Shown piece after piece: positions 13,001-24,975 of a DNA stretch of 64,000 bases (positions within the stretch are counted from its first letter, which is position 1; the number at the start of each line of letters is the position of its first letter). The notes under the pieces were generated by a model. That model searched no databases, was not told the origin of the DNA, and saw only the letters and a program-made list of their open reading frames with translations. This DNA comes from Ignelater luminosus. Lineage: Eukaryota > Arthropoda > Insecta > Coleoptera > Elateridae. The stretch is taken from assembly GCA_011009095.1 (NCBI GenBank), contig VTPC01000660.1, forward strand, positions 62,001-126,000, given 5' to 3'. Both the position numbers and the translations under genes were made by a program.

Positions 13001-14383
13001 TAAAGCAAGACCTAAACAAGCTTTTCTCTATATTGACTCTATTTAGACAATCTTTTTGTAGGAATAATCTTATTTCTATTTATTTTGACACTAAAAATGG
13101 TCTTTTTATACTAAAAAGATTTTTACTTCTGACTTAAATATTTTCCTGAAGTTTGAAAAATATTTACCTTAGGAAATGAATGTCGAATAAAGTTAAAAGT
13201 GGATGTTTAAAGCGTGTTTTGGTGTGAACTTCCCTAAATTATATATAAAAGAAAATTAATTTAAGTTGGTTTGAAACTAAAATATAATAGATAATTGCTT
13301 GCCAAGGCAAGGGCTCAAGTTTTATTATAAAACTTTCTACAACATTGAGTACTGAAAATTAAAATTGCAAAAAGTTTTTGATTAATATTTAAATTTTAGA
13401 CCGATCGTCGTGTTGTTGTGTTCTTTTTATAGAAATAAAATTATCGTCTCTAACTCACTAAAACGAAAAAGTTATTCTGTTTTGTCCCCCTTCTTTTCCT
13501 CTTTTGTGTTGTGTTGTATCTCGGCAATCAATATTTTTATTCTGCCAACAGCTTCACCTGCTGTGTAATAATTGTAATTAGCGACCCTTTTGGTGGAGAT
13601 GGTGGGGGGATTGTTCCAGACCACGTAAAATTTTCAACGTATTTCGTTGTGTGTCGTAGTAGATATTTGAAAGGTTTTTCCTTCTTCTTTTCACTTTGCA
13701 TATTTTTACGCCTTTTGTATTTTCTTATGCTTCGAGTTTTTATATGCAGATTTTTATGGAAAGGCGCAATATTAAGAGGGAAAATCTCACATTTTTCAAA
13801 GTTTAAAGAAATGAGGTATTATTTAATAAGTGGCAAAATAGAAAATATGAAAGAAACGCTTCAAATAAATTCAAAAGGGATCTTTCGTTACATTACTGCT
13901 TTTTATAATTGCGACTTGAGAAATAATTTTGTAATTAATTAGACGGAATAATATAATTAATGTAAAAATTGCATTCATGTGATTCTTCTATAAGGGTTTC
14001 ATTCGGGAAAAGCGACAGGGTCGCTAACACCCTCTTCAAGTCGGTGTTATATTCCAGACGTCTTTTTCTATTCGTAACTATTACTATCTTTTAGAACCGT
14101 TGCCTCTGTAGTTTCATTAGTAAACAAAAGAAGTTTTCAAGTTGATAAATTGAATGTTCATTCTTTTTACTACATCTTCTGAGTGACATCTGCTCAAGAA
14201 GTAAGGCTCTCTCAACTTATTATTTAGTTGTGACTTTGATTGCGTTGTTTACGCTTACTTACCTAAATTGAAAGATTGGCCCCTAACCGTTCGGCACACA
14301 CTTAATTTTAAGTATTAGGAAACTTGTAATTAGCAGACTGAATGTGTCAATTTTTGTGTTTAGCTACTCATATCCATCTTTGA
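10032..14383 (+). other. start of inferred long bab intron 1, no gene seen
   Basis: The intron begins at GTAAGT. A GC-rich patch at about 10300-10380 (GCGGCGGCCGCG) lies close to the exon and may belong to the promoter region. The rest is AT-rich. The open frame at 13511-13942 has no recognisable domain. Around 13570-13620, TAATTAGCGACCC and a G-rich run stand out from the background but cannot be assigned. TATACAGGGTGC at 12806 resembles a mariner-type end without a partner. A short hairpin (TAACACC...GGTGTTA) lies at 14025-14049. Confidence 0.4.
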
Positions 14384-14505
14384 TCTCACTGTCAGTTGTG
14401 ACTACTTTGCGCACTTGCATTCCAAGTTATTTTTGGTGGACATGGTCTTTACTATGCCAAAAATGATTTATCAAATGCATTGTGTTGGTTTCTCATAATT
14501 ATAAT
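14384..14505. repeat. direct repeat copy A
   Basis: This segment is closely repeated at 16044-16151 in the same orientation: both contain TCTCACTGTCAGTT, GACTACTTTGCGCA, TTGCATTCCAAGTT and TATCAAATGCATTGTGTTGG. Copy A carries an extra insertion of roughly 15-20 bases in the middle. The two copies bracket 1.5 kb holding an LINE fragment and a tandem duplication. Confidence 0.7.
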
Positions 14506-14749
14506 TATATTATCATGTTATGTTAAATCAAATTTTGTTTGCCACGTTTGTTACTTTTAGGTCTTCACAATGTCACATTTTACTACATAGCATATCATGC
14601 ACTTCCATTACTGCATGCAACACCTTTTACACTTTTTCCTGAAAACTTCTCTTTTTCTTCTTTTTTCCATTTTTCCTTTTTCTTCTTCTTTTCTAAAAGT
14701 TTTTAATTCTGTTTTTCTCAATTGACTTTTATAACAGCTTTTATATATT

Positions 14750-15270
14750 TTAGAATTGAATTCGATGGTCAGAGGCTTGTTTCTCCATATTACTTGTTTC
14801 AGATGTTCCAGAAGGGTGCCTGCGTGTTTCTACATCAAAATAATCAAAACACATAGCTTGCGCAATTGAAATGTTTTGGTCCATTGCTAGTTTACCTATT
14901 AAGAGTTCTTTTAATGTCATTGATTTGGTTTTTCTTGTGTAGATTTTCATTTTGTATTTTTTTTGCGATGGTTGTTACACTGAGAAAGAAAAGTAAAACT
15001 TGAAAAATCATTACCATCGTGATATTCCAGTTTTATACGGAAAGTTATATAATTCTGGAAAATTCGGTTTTTGTACCTTTAGTCCTTTGTCCGACTATAC
15101 ATAGTGTATCCAAAACAAAGTATTTTCACTGCTTCTATGATCCTGTCCATGATGTTAAACAGCAACGGAATCTTTGGCGTATTCCCGTTATTTCCTTTGT
15201 AGGACTTTTGTCAGCTCTTACTTTGATAGTATTACTAGTACTTTCTCTCCAAGTATATATCAAACATTAG
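14750..15270 (-). pseudogene. RTE-like LINE reverse transcriptase fragment
   Basis: On the minus strand, 15186-15231 reads TIKVRADKSPTKEIT, directly followed by GIRQ (15174-15185). A shifted frame then gives PLLFNIMDRIIEAVK (15124-15177). Together these fit the block '(V/I)RQGDSLSPLLFN..MD..I' of RTE-type reverse transcriptases, with the GDSLS part deleted. Further along the same strand, 14750-14950 reads TRKTKSMTL...IAQAMCFDYFDVETRRH, matching the later 'TKSM...FKYLG..I' segment. The FADD box between them is not readable. The piece is an inactive, internally deleted 5'-truncated copy. The family is judged from motifs only; a nearby clade is possible. Confidence 0.55.
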
Positions 15271-15390
15271 GAGCTTCATTATGCAACTCAATAACTCAGC
15301 TATAGTTTGAAGATTCTTTTTTCCCACTCTGTAGATATCTTTATTATGTTTTTTAAGAAATTGGTTATTTCTTTTAGTAGAAATTTTCCC

Positions 15391-15692
15391 AAGTTTTGTT
15401 TTTGCATTTCTGACTTGTTATGGTTTTCTGTTCATCTCCTGTTCTTTACCAATATCATCTTGTGAAACCATTTCAGGTAATTTGATTGACATTCTCTTGG
15501 TTTTAATACTTATTGTTAGTTACAATTACTTTGAGTTCATTGTGTCGCAGCTTAGGCCCAAAGTATTTACGTATACAGCACGTTTTTACTCTCACATCAA
15601 CGATGCCGAAGCTCAGCCCCGCATAAAAGAAGGTTATATGCCATCCGGGCAATATTTCATACAGAGTTAGTTGAAGTTACTCTTCCTTGCAC
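15391..15692. repeat. tandem duplication, unit 1
   Basis: A 302-bp unit directly followed by a second copy. It begins AAGTTTTGTTTTTGCATTTC and ends just after TTACTCTTCCTTGCAC. The two units agree over almost their full length. Unit 2 has short insertions, for example near 15745 and 15770. I recognise no encoded protein on either strand, although parts of both strands are open for 60-85 codons. Confidence 0.8.
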
Positions 15693-16010
15693 AAGTTTTG
15701 TTTTTGCATTTCTGACTTGTTTTGGCTTTCTGTTCATCTGTGTGTTTTTTGTCAATATCATCGGCTTACTCTTTTTATGAAACCATTTCAGGTAATTTGA
15801 CTGACATTCTCTTGGTTTTAATACTTATTGTTAGTTACAATTACTTTGAGTTCATTGTGTCACAGCTTAGGCCCAAAGTCTTCACGTATACAGCACGTTT
15901 TTTTGTCTCGCATCAACCATGCGGAAGCTCAGCTCCACATAAAAGAAGGTTATATGGCATTTGGACAATATTTCATACATAGTTAGTTGAGGTTACTCTT
16001 CCTTGCACAC
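15693..16010. repeat. tandem duplication, unit 2
   Basis: Second copy of the unit at 15391-15692, slightly longer at about 318 bases. The best-conserved core is GACATTCTCTTGGTTTTAAT through CTTAGGCCCAAAGT and GTATACAGCACGTTTTT, nearly identical in both. The low divergence suggests a duplication younger than most transposon fossils around it. Confidence 0.8.
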
Positions 16011-16043
16011 CAGAAGAGGTATTTTAATTTCAGTTTGCTTTGG

Positions 16044-16151
16044 TCTCACTGTCAGTTATGACTACTTTGCGCAATTGCATTCCAAGTTGTTTTTGGCGGA
16101 CTTTATTATTACTTATCAAATGCATTGTGTTGGTTTTCTCATAATTATAAT
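16044..16151. repeat. direct repeat copy B
   Basis: Partner of the segment at 14384-14505, in direct orientation. See that entry for the shared strings. Confidence 0.7.
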
Positions 16152-16488
16152 CGCGTTGATAACTTGTCTTGAAATATCACCAGTTGATGATGTTGGTTCT
16201 AGTCGCTGCTAACTTGCAAAACGAAAACACTGCTTACGACCAAAAAACTAAATTGGTCATTCGTGTGCTTGCTGTGTTATTGATAGCCCTTTTCAAATTT
16301 CTCTAATTGATGACTAGCTTATGGGACATTAAACGGCGATGCAAATCATTAAGAAATATCGCCTTCTTGACTAGACAACGACTATGTGGGCAGAAGATAT
16401 CAAATTCTATAACATTAAGCTAAGAGGTAAAGCCAAAAATAATGTGAAACCTAAATAACTTTTTCTCAATACAAACACTTCTACTTGA

Positions 16489-16698
16489 AACAATCTAATA
16501 AATAAAAGAGTTACATTCGAGTTGCTACTAGATGAATCAAATAACAAGATGACAATTCAGCGAAAGATAGAAAGAGCTCAATTGCGAGCAAAAATGATGA
16601 ACAAAGATTTTGACAATATAGTAATTTGCGGTAACAATGAAGAATCTAAATCATTCACTCTCGCACCTTTTGGTATTCATCAAGAAATTTCATTTTGA
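16489..16698 (+). other. unrecognised open stretch of about 69 codons
   Basis: Open between the stop at 16486-16488 and TGA at 16696-16698. The translation contains FELLLDESNNKMTIQRKI and later MMNKDFDNIVICGNNEESK, a charged, soluble-looking composition unlike the hydrophobic chance frames nearby. No start codon near its beginning and no family recognised. It could be a mobile-element remnant or an exon piece. Confidence 0.2.
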
Positions 16699-17795
16699 AT
16701 TCAACTTTCTGTTACTTATCATCGCTCTAAATTTCTACTTTGTCTCAATCTGACTTGAGTTGCTTTTCAATATTTTTTAAAGTACTACTGTTTGAATTAC
16801 TCCTATAGTTTTGTCTAACTATTATGTACCTTTATTTTTTAATTTAGTAGCTGATGTTAACTTTTTTCTAAACGTAATTTGACCTATTTTATGAATTGGA
16901 TTGTTCCTTTTTAGAATTTCACATAATTGTGTAAGGTCGCTTTTAGAAGTTCACTAAGGAATTTTACAATATACAAATAGGAGGCCCGCTTCCCCTCCAC
17001 CAAAATACTTTCTCTTCTAATCCATAAACCATATAACGAACACAACGTTTTATTAAACATCATTGGCTCACTTAATTTGGCATAGGTCCACCCATTTTTT
17101 ACGTTTTGTTCTTCGCAACTAGTAAGTGCTAGTTGTTTGTATTTTTATAACTTTTTAAGTATTTTTAGTGTACATGAACACTTTATTTAGCTCTAATTAT
17201 ACTTTTATTATGTACTTCATGTCTTTCCAATTTTACTTTTTTGCTTTATATTAGAACGATTGATTCAATTAATGAAAGAATGACCATCAAAGAATTTCTT
17301 TCAAAATTAGAACACCCTGAATATTAAAGAGGTCTTTTTCTAATTGAGGAATTTTGAAATGCTCATTGTAAATTAATACAAAATTCTAAATGTTCAGAAT
17401 AACTCTCCCAACTCACATCAGATTTTGTAAATATTTTAAAATTCAGTAATTATTAAGAAGACCGATTACGCAGATTACAACCTTCATTAGCAATGTTGAA
17501 AAAAGGCACATAAATAACATAAGAAGTTAAAAATGTGTTCTAGATTTTCATCTTCTTTAAAATGAACGTCTGGTTAATATTTAAAATAATATGACGATTT
17601 CGGTTTGATTAAGTTTGGGTAAATTTTGACAAATAAATCAAATTTTGGTTATGGTTACATTTTATAAAAAATTATTTTCCTGGTTTTTGGATTTGCTGCA
17701 CTTTTAATTTTGTTTGCAAACTGTTTACTGCATACGAAATGTAACCATCGTAGAATCACGCAATGGGCTTGTTCTCTAGCTTTTGGCTTATCTCT
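16699..17795. other. intron, no gene seen
   Basis: AT-rich DNA with no recognisable domain, RNA gene or repeat. Confidence 0.4.
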
Positions 17796-17845
17796 TCCGT
17801 ATGATAACAGCAGAGGACGAAGTATAGATCCTTGTGCAACCCCTT
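17796..17845 (-). pseudogene. Jockey/CR1-like reverse transcriptase motif remnant
   Basis: The minus strand reads DIVKGVAQGSILRPLLLSYG, a clear degenerate form of the GVPQGSILGPLLF block. Sequence upstream on the same strand (17860-18000) resembles the preceding 'YL.NR.Q.V' part only in broken frames. No element ends found. It is probably related to the remnants at 6894-8442. Confidence 0.5.
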
Positions 17846-20800
17846 TTACAATATCAATTAATGCGAAGTTTTTGCAATAATTTACTCAATCCATGTTTCA
17901 TTCTTATGGTGTGTCTCATTAACATTTTTTTATTTGCTAGAAAGACGTTTAATATACGCATAGTAAATTGTTACTGTAGCGCATTTGAAAGTGTTTACCT
18001 AGAATTAGTAATTATAACGAAATTAGTTCTTTTTAATAGCACATTTTTGGCTGCTCCTACATTTAATTAAATAAAGCGTTAAACCTTAAAAAAGAGGGCT
18101 ATAAAAGTAAAATTAAAAAATTTCAAGAAATACTGAATATGTAAGAAATGCTAATTTCTTTACCTTAAATGTAAATAATATTTCTATTGACCAACAATAT
18201 TTCTTCAATAACAATAATTTTACAAAAAATAAACAATAGACGGAAACAAGTCTTACTTCATCCAATAAACAATTGTTTTGTAAATGATATATAGATTTAT
18301 TTATTCCTCTTGAAAGCTTTGAAACGAATCTTTTATTATTTCTTTCTTTTTATAATTATTACCATTATTTATTTTATTATGGTTTTACTCAGTTTTATGT
18401 TCTACCATATTATTTTTAATTAATTTTAAGAATTAATAATAATTCCAAGAGATACTTAATAGTGTAACAGTTAAAATTCATATTAATAAGTAGTAATTTT
18501 GTTTAATTCTAGGTGCTTTCCATAACAATAAAACTTAGTTGGTAATATCAAGGACGCTCTGTAATTTTTCTTTTTTTTTCTTGCACTTAAATCGTAAATT
18601 TAAGTGGGTGTTGGGTTGCCGAAAGAAGAAGTTTATTTACATTAATTACATTTTTGTGTTTAATTAATAAATGTCTAAAAATTTCTTCTTTCGAAATTAA
18701 CCAAAGAGATAACCTGGATTTACATTTTATTTTAAAATGAAGATTAATGAGTTTTTCCATGAATAAACTTTTATTACTTATTTACGTAGAATAAATAACA
18801 CGCAATTACTATTTAATTTTATTTAGGTGTAATTACGTTTATAATATATTTAAGATTGTTACTACATCATGACTGTTGGTTGTATAGTTCCCACGTAATT
18901 GCATACTTTCATAATTTAAAACATATAAATTTATACTTCTCTCTCTTATGGTAGGTACATAACGAACTTTTGTGTTATTTTATTGTGTTATTATTCCAGT
19001 ATGAAATTGTAGATAATTAATGTTATTATTAAAATTATTGCTGTGCATATTATAAATTTTCTTCAAAATTATTGATTGTCTTATAATTGCATTATAAGTT
19101 AAGTTCTCACGTATATAAACTTCTTGGTTATTTTGTTAACTCTTGTACAGAATAACTACTTTAATAACATCCAACACCTATTTACAACAGGTAACAAGGT
19201 AACATTCATGTTACAACTAACTTGTATAAATTGTTTCTACTACGAGACCGTTTAGAAATGTCCACACGAATCCAGTTGGGTCTCCCTCTGATTTATTTCT
19301 TAGACGCTCTAGGAATTCTTTTTGTTATCATTCTTTCAACATACATTTCTTTAGGAATAATTTACCTAGAAAATTTTATTAATCTTATACGTATAGTATG
19401 TATGCAAAGCACGCTTTAACTCTTCATTTCCACTATACGTGTCAGATATCATAAATTGCACCTGCTACTAGACGATATCGGCGGTAATTAGTAATTACTG
19501 TAAATTAAATCAGTTTCCTTAAGAAAGATTAGATGACATTTAAACAAAAGACTGTTACAAATGAATCATTCTAAAATTGCATTTCAATGCGAAGACTAGA
19601 AGATATACAAGCTAATTCACAATCATCCATTTTTTTTATTCGTTTTATAAATGAATTAATTTACTTACAAAATTTATTATTGGGGTGTCACATGAATTTT
19701 TACGAGGACATCTCTTATTTAGGTTTGTTTCATTTTTCAAATTAGGCTTCCATTTCTTAAATGTCGTTTTTCCTATAATATTTCACCTATGTTAAGTTAC
19801 TTTTCTTCCGATTTTATTCTGTAACGTTACAATAATAAAGAACTTACATATATGAGGGTTAGGTTCCCTTTAGTTATGATGCACTGTTATAACACCCGCT
19901 GCTTTTGTCGCCATTTGGCCTCAAAATCCCATATTCAATCCTCTGTTACCAATATTATCAGCGATCTCAGTATATTGGGCGCTTACTGAGCTTTGATAAA
20001 CCGAAAATCTCAAAAAGTCTTTCCAACAAGAAAATACACTGTTGGCTTTTAATCAAAGTTACTTAATTTGAAACAACAAATAAAAACAGAAATCATTCTA
20101 GAAACTCAAAAGTAAATTTCTTTCTGTAGAGAAATTTTGACCAAACAGCTTCTATTTACTACCAGGGTACCTCGAGAACCATGAATGGATCGAGGATAAC
20201 AAAAGATGTAATTAATCAAAGATGGGAAATTCAAAAGACCAGTGGACCAGAAATATGCTTCAGGTGGCTCTTCCAAAAAACTGCAAAACGATAACTTAAT
20301 TATTCTTCTTGTACTGTTTTGACTACAACTGTAGTCAGTATCTAGTCAAATAAAGAATCTTTACTGGGATTTGATTGATGTTGATTTCACCATCTGCTAT
20401 TTCTAGCGACGAAATTAGAGCATCGATATAGGTATCAAAAGAGCCAGTGTATGGAGAAAAAAATTATTTGGCCAAATTGTATTGTATGGGAAAGAAATAA
20501 AAAATAATTGACTTTTTTATCCTAGTTTTAATAACTGTTCCACGAGAACCTCGGATATTTGTATTTGGTAGTAACTAATAATAAAAACTTACAACAAAAA
20601 CTCTTCTGGATGTACTCTAATGAATGATGAGATCACAGGATTTGTGGAGGTATCGAAATAGTCAGTGTATGGAGAAAAGAAGAATGTAATCTACGTTATA
20701 CGATGTCAAACGCAGAACCAGTGATAGAGAAGCATAAAAAGATCTTCTAGATAGGTTTTACTAGAATCAAAGGATAAGGTAGAGGCATCAAAAAAATTAG

Positions 20801-21306
20801 TATATAGAGATAGTGGCACAGAAATGGTTTGAAGCGTTTTAGGGCGTAGAAACTAGTTTGGTTTGTGAAAGTAAATTCCGAAACAATAGCACTTCCTGGG
20901 AGACTTTTCTTGAATCTATACTAGAAAAGAACTTCACATTTTTTAAAACCTATGAAATGCCAGCATCCCACATTTTTTGGCTTCTTCTATATTTTCTGCT
21001 GTTTTTACTTTACTTAATTAATTGCCCAGTAACGTGCTATGGGCCGAAGCTTTGGATAATTAGGAGTATTTATAAGTTTTCTGACAAAATCAACCTCATG
21101 CATTCTAAGTATATCTAGAGTGGCAATAGACGCTTTTGGATGCATTTGAAAAAATGGAACTCCTCAGTCCACAGGAACAGATTGCTTGCCACACTGTATG
21201 CCCAAATTTTTCAATTTGTATTTTTTTCTCATCTGCTTGTACAAAACCTCCCACTACCACACTAAAAAATTGAAGTTCAGATAGAGTACGAATATATCCA
21301 TTTTTA
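17846..21306. other. intron, no gene seen
   Basis: Very AT-rich. Around 20400-20810 a loose motif recurs three times (AGGTATCAAAAGAGCCAGTGT, GTATCGAAATAGTCAGTGTA and AGGCATCAAAAAAATTAGTA), each followed by ATGGAGA or ATAGAGA. This may be a decayed tandem repeat. Near 19955, TTATCAGCGATCTCAG resembles part of the repeat at 63195-63428. Confidence 0.4.
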
Positions 21307-22404
21307 TACAGCATGTCCCGAAATAACACTGACAACGAACGCTTAACCACTGATTATGGAGAACAAATGATGACGATTGATAGATTCGTAATCCTTTCGG
21401 CATACGTTCTTGCTGCAGTCAGACAATTCATCCGACACCCAATATTAAATACATGTCCGCACATTCGTTAAACGAATATTCTATTATTTAAAATCAGAGC
21501 AACAAAAACAAAAAGCAAATAATAACAACAAGACACCAGAAAAATGAAAAACTAGAATGAAAACATCTGGGAATGCAAAGCATAACCACAACGAACTCCT
21601 GTTTTGTTACTTTCTTTAAATTTTGGCGGCCATTTTGACTATGTTCCCGAAGAGTTATCAAAAAAACGAAGATGCCACGTGTCTTTAGTTTTTGATGAAG
21701 AATCTAAATCTGAAGTTTAAATTTCAAAATTTGACAAAAAATGCGGACAGAAATACAGACAGCTAGACAGACAATTCGCAAATTCAGTAACGACTCCTTC
21801 GGAGTTCGTTGACAAAATTGTAATAATTGACAAAACGTAACAAAATCACAGGTGTCAAATTCGCAAAAAACAGTAAAACAACAGTAAACAATGAAATAAA
21901 TGAAAATGAAATAAAACAAATTTCCATGGCAATGCGATTTAGTTTACCCGTGACGAGATTAGTAACGATCTTTCAAGCATTCAAAAAATCTTAATTTTCT
22001 CGAAAACGGTTGAGTTTACGAAGAAATTGCAAAAGATGAATCTTTTTGTAGAAGAGGTGAACTTTTAAATAATCGAACTGAAATCTTAGAATTCTGCCTA
22101 TAGAAACAGTTCTAAGCCTTCAGAGAGGCGTGCGTGTAAAACTCTGTGTTCGAAATTATTAATTTCGTCGATATTCCAGGAAAAAGATCATCTTGACTCC
22201 ACAAGCCAACGTGACAAATTTCATTACGATCGATAGATTCAGTGAGACTCAGTAAAAAAATTACGATCTTTGACAGCTTATAACTCAAAAACGAAAAACT
22301 TTTTATCTAACTTTTTTGCCTAACTTTTTGTTAATGAATCATCGTCACTTGTTCCTCAAAATCAGTGGTTAAATGTTGTCGGTGTTATTTCGAAACAGGA
22401 TAGT
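21307..22404. mobile_element. non-autonomous MITE-like element, about 1.1 kb
   Basis: The ends are inverted repeats of roughly 70 bases at about 80% identity. The left end contains CCCGAAATAACACTGACAAC and TTAACCACTGATTATGG. The reverse complement of the right end contains TTCGAAATAACACCGACAAC and TTAACCACTGATTTTGAGG. The left end starts after TA, as in Tc1/mariner-type elements, but the right-hand TA is not clear, so the exact ends are uncertain by a few bases. Inside there is no recognisable transposase, only AT-rich sequence, so movement would have depended on another copy's enzyme. The family is not identified. Confidence 0.6.
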
Positions 22405-24779
22405 GTTCATTGCTCATTAAAACGCAATTTTCTAAGATCTTCAACAAACACACATATCGTACAATTTTCTAGCAGGTATTTTCTCACTTCTTAATTGAAC
22501 TACGCTTCTCTTCGGCATTTTTGGTTTTTGTTTTGGACACATTACTTCCTTTTTAACAGTGTTGAAATTTCTTTTTTCTTTCTTTTGTCAACTGTCTTGA
22601 TCTAAGTAAATCATTTAAGGTATTATGCTCCCCAAACTTCGAAATAACATTTTTTGGGCCATTTACAGATACGTTACAATTTTCTAAGTGATGTTTTCTC
22701 ACTGTATCACTTTTATACAATTAATTTCCGGGTTTTGTACCCAATTCTAGGCATAATTCTTAATTCACAATTTTGACACAAACGAAACTAATTGTTATGA
22801 CAGCTACAGTGGTAAAAAACACAGTAGACCTACATTGATGAAAATGTGGCAGTTTTCTAGAAGTCTGCACTTTTTTTCTTATTCAGTCCTTAGCAGATAC
22901 TGTCACTGTTGCCAATTGTTACAGATTAATGACCGATTGTCAAAAATATAGAAGCAGTGCTTCACGACCTTCTTGCTTCATTATTTTCAGAATCAGTTTT
23001 TGGTCACTCGTTTTACATAACTTGTTTATGTAAGTGTTTTTCTTGGCTAAATTCGCTTATAGGCTAGTGACGGCTAAATGATCGTTTTTTCAAAACTTAC
23101 ACATGTTTCTTCCTGCATCTGTTATCTCCGACCTTATTTCTTTTACTTCATCTTTAGAGTTTTTTCATGAACGTATATAAACTATAGTATAATACCAAGA
23201 AGATACATGGTGAGTTTGCAAATGTTAACCAAGTGGTCTGCTATGTTGCTGTTGTGGAAAACTGGACTGCCTGCACACGCCGTCGTTATTTGAATTACGA
23301 AGATGCCGTTCTGAGGGACTAGTGATTTTGAATTCGTCTCAATCAACCGACACGATTTCAAGGTAAAAGAATGGATTTTGCTAGTATTTGCAATTTTAAA
23401 ATTCAAAGGTACTGAATTGAATACGTTAGGTTTGCTGTTGTCATATAAATATTTGGGAAAATTGGCTGTTACAAAACTTGATGTGTTGGCGCCCCCAAAT
23501 TTAAGTTGCTGATGCAGTTGAAGGCTAGATACATTGATGCCATATTCAATGGACTACTTATGAAATGAAATGAAGACTGAAAGACGCCTTTCTTCCTTTT
23601 TTAATTTTTATGGGTTATAGCGCTATTAACCCTACGAAGAGTTAAGAACAAGGCGACCCATTTCAAAATACTGTAGCAGCGGCTACATCAGTAGTGTGGT
23701 TTGCAAAGATCCGTAGCGTAGTCTTTCAAGCAATTTTAAGTTTTTCTGACATCCCAGTTTTTACCGAACACTTTGTAACGACCGAACCAAGCTGTATGTT
23801 GTATTGTTTCTCGTTTCCAGATTGTAACTACCAAAATTCTCTAAATTGTCAATATTCTTTTAAATGTCTCGGCTTCCATTTGTGGTGATTGAAAGTGCTT
23901 TACCTGAAAAAAACCAAAAAAAAAGAAAAATTCTAGTCTGAAACCAAATATTCCTAAACGCATTACGTATGTAAAAACAAAGAATAACAAAAAACCAAGT
24001 AAAAACCCTGAAAACTTAAAAATATATAAAAAGTATATATTGAACCTACCCTACGCTTTCAAAAATAATTCAATTCGACATGTTGTGTTGAAATATGGTG
24101 AATGTGTTGTAAGCTTTAGAATATAACATTATAGGTACGTTGTAAGCTTAAAATGTATTCTATAATAATGTTACATTGTTTCAAACTTGACAATAATACA
24201 TTATCTCGCTGTTGTAAAAAAATGGGGCATTAATATTCCTAGCACCCTCGCTTTACAATATAAACTTAGTTACAAAATACATTAAAACTGTTTAATACAC
24301 ACATAAAGTAAATCGTGTGCAGCGTTGAAGCTGCATTTATAGAGAGCTGATGGCACCGTGACGCTGTGCTTTTCATTGTACATAGGCGTACGTTTACTTA
24401 CTTTTCTTTCTAATTAAAAATAAATTAAATTTCTAATTGAATAAATATTTAGATAAATTTTTAATTTAAATAAACAAAAAATTTAATAAAGTGGAAACAC
24501 AAAAATAAATTTCTACCGGAATATAAAGCAATGAATCAGAAATTCCTAGATACTCGAGCGTGAAATTTATTTAAATTCAACATTAAATATAATGTAAATC
24601 ATTTCTTTGTTTTTTCTTTTTTTTCCTCGCTAACGATTTATTGATGTGATAAAATACCTGTCTAGAAATATTAAGGAATGAAAATGGATCAAAGCAAGCG
24701 TATTTCTTTTTATTTCAAGAAGATCACAAATTGACTTTGTTTCTTATTTTAACTAAATACGTTTCGTGTGTGGTGTGCG
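22405..24779. other. intron, no gene seen
   Basis: AT-rich sequence with scattered open frames below 80 codons and no recognisable domains or element ends. Confidence 0.4.
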
Positions 24780-24975
24780 CTTCTGTGACCTAACGAAAAA
24801 CGGGTCAATGTTAATTCGTTAAAACGGCGCGGCGCCTATGATGTGGACAACAAAACGAAAGTAATCCGACACCAGCTCGCGTGCCACTGTAAATCAGCGG
24901 GTGATGCGTAGTTGCAGGTCGTAATCGTGGATGCACTCATAAAAGTGCATCCCGCTAAAACTACACCGTTTTATG
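24780..24975. promoter_or_regulatory. GC-rich intronic island, candidate enhancer or conserved element
   Basis: A compact stretch of unusually high GC and CpG (AAAACGGCGCGGCGCC, CCAGCTCGCGTGCC) inside DNA that is mostly A and T. It includes a perfect 9-bp hairpin, GGATGCACT / AGTGCATCC with loop CATAAA, at 24929-24952, and TTTTATGA at 24970. TTTATG-type cores are known binding sites of posterior Hox proteins such as Abd-B, a known regulator of bab in Drosophila. A regulatory role here is inference. It could also be part of an unrecognised mobile element. Confidence 0.3.

Noticed and set aside
13511..13942. 143-codon open frame on the plus strand
   Set aside because: No ATG-supported, domain-like content; mostly phenylalanine, isoleucine and lysine as expected from AT-rich DNA. 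No family recognised.
15482..16212. Chemoreceptor-like gene from hydrophobic readings (ILLVLILIVSYNYFEFIV) in the tandem duplication
   Set aside because: Hydrophobicity follows from T-rich DNA, the units lack conserved receptor motifs and splice structure, and the adjacent minus strand is a LINE fragment.
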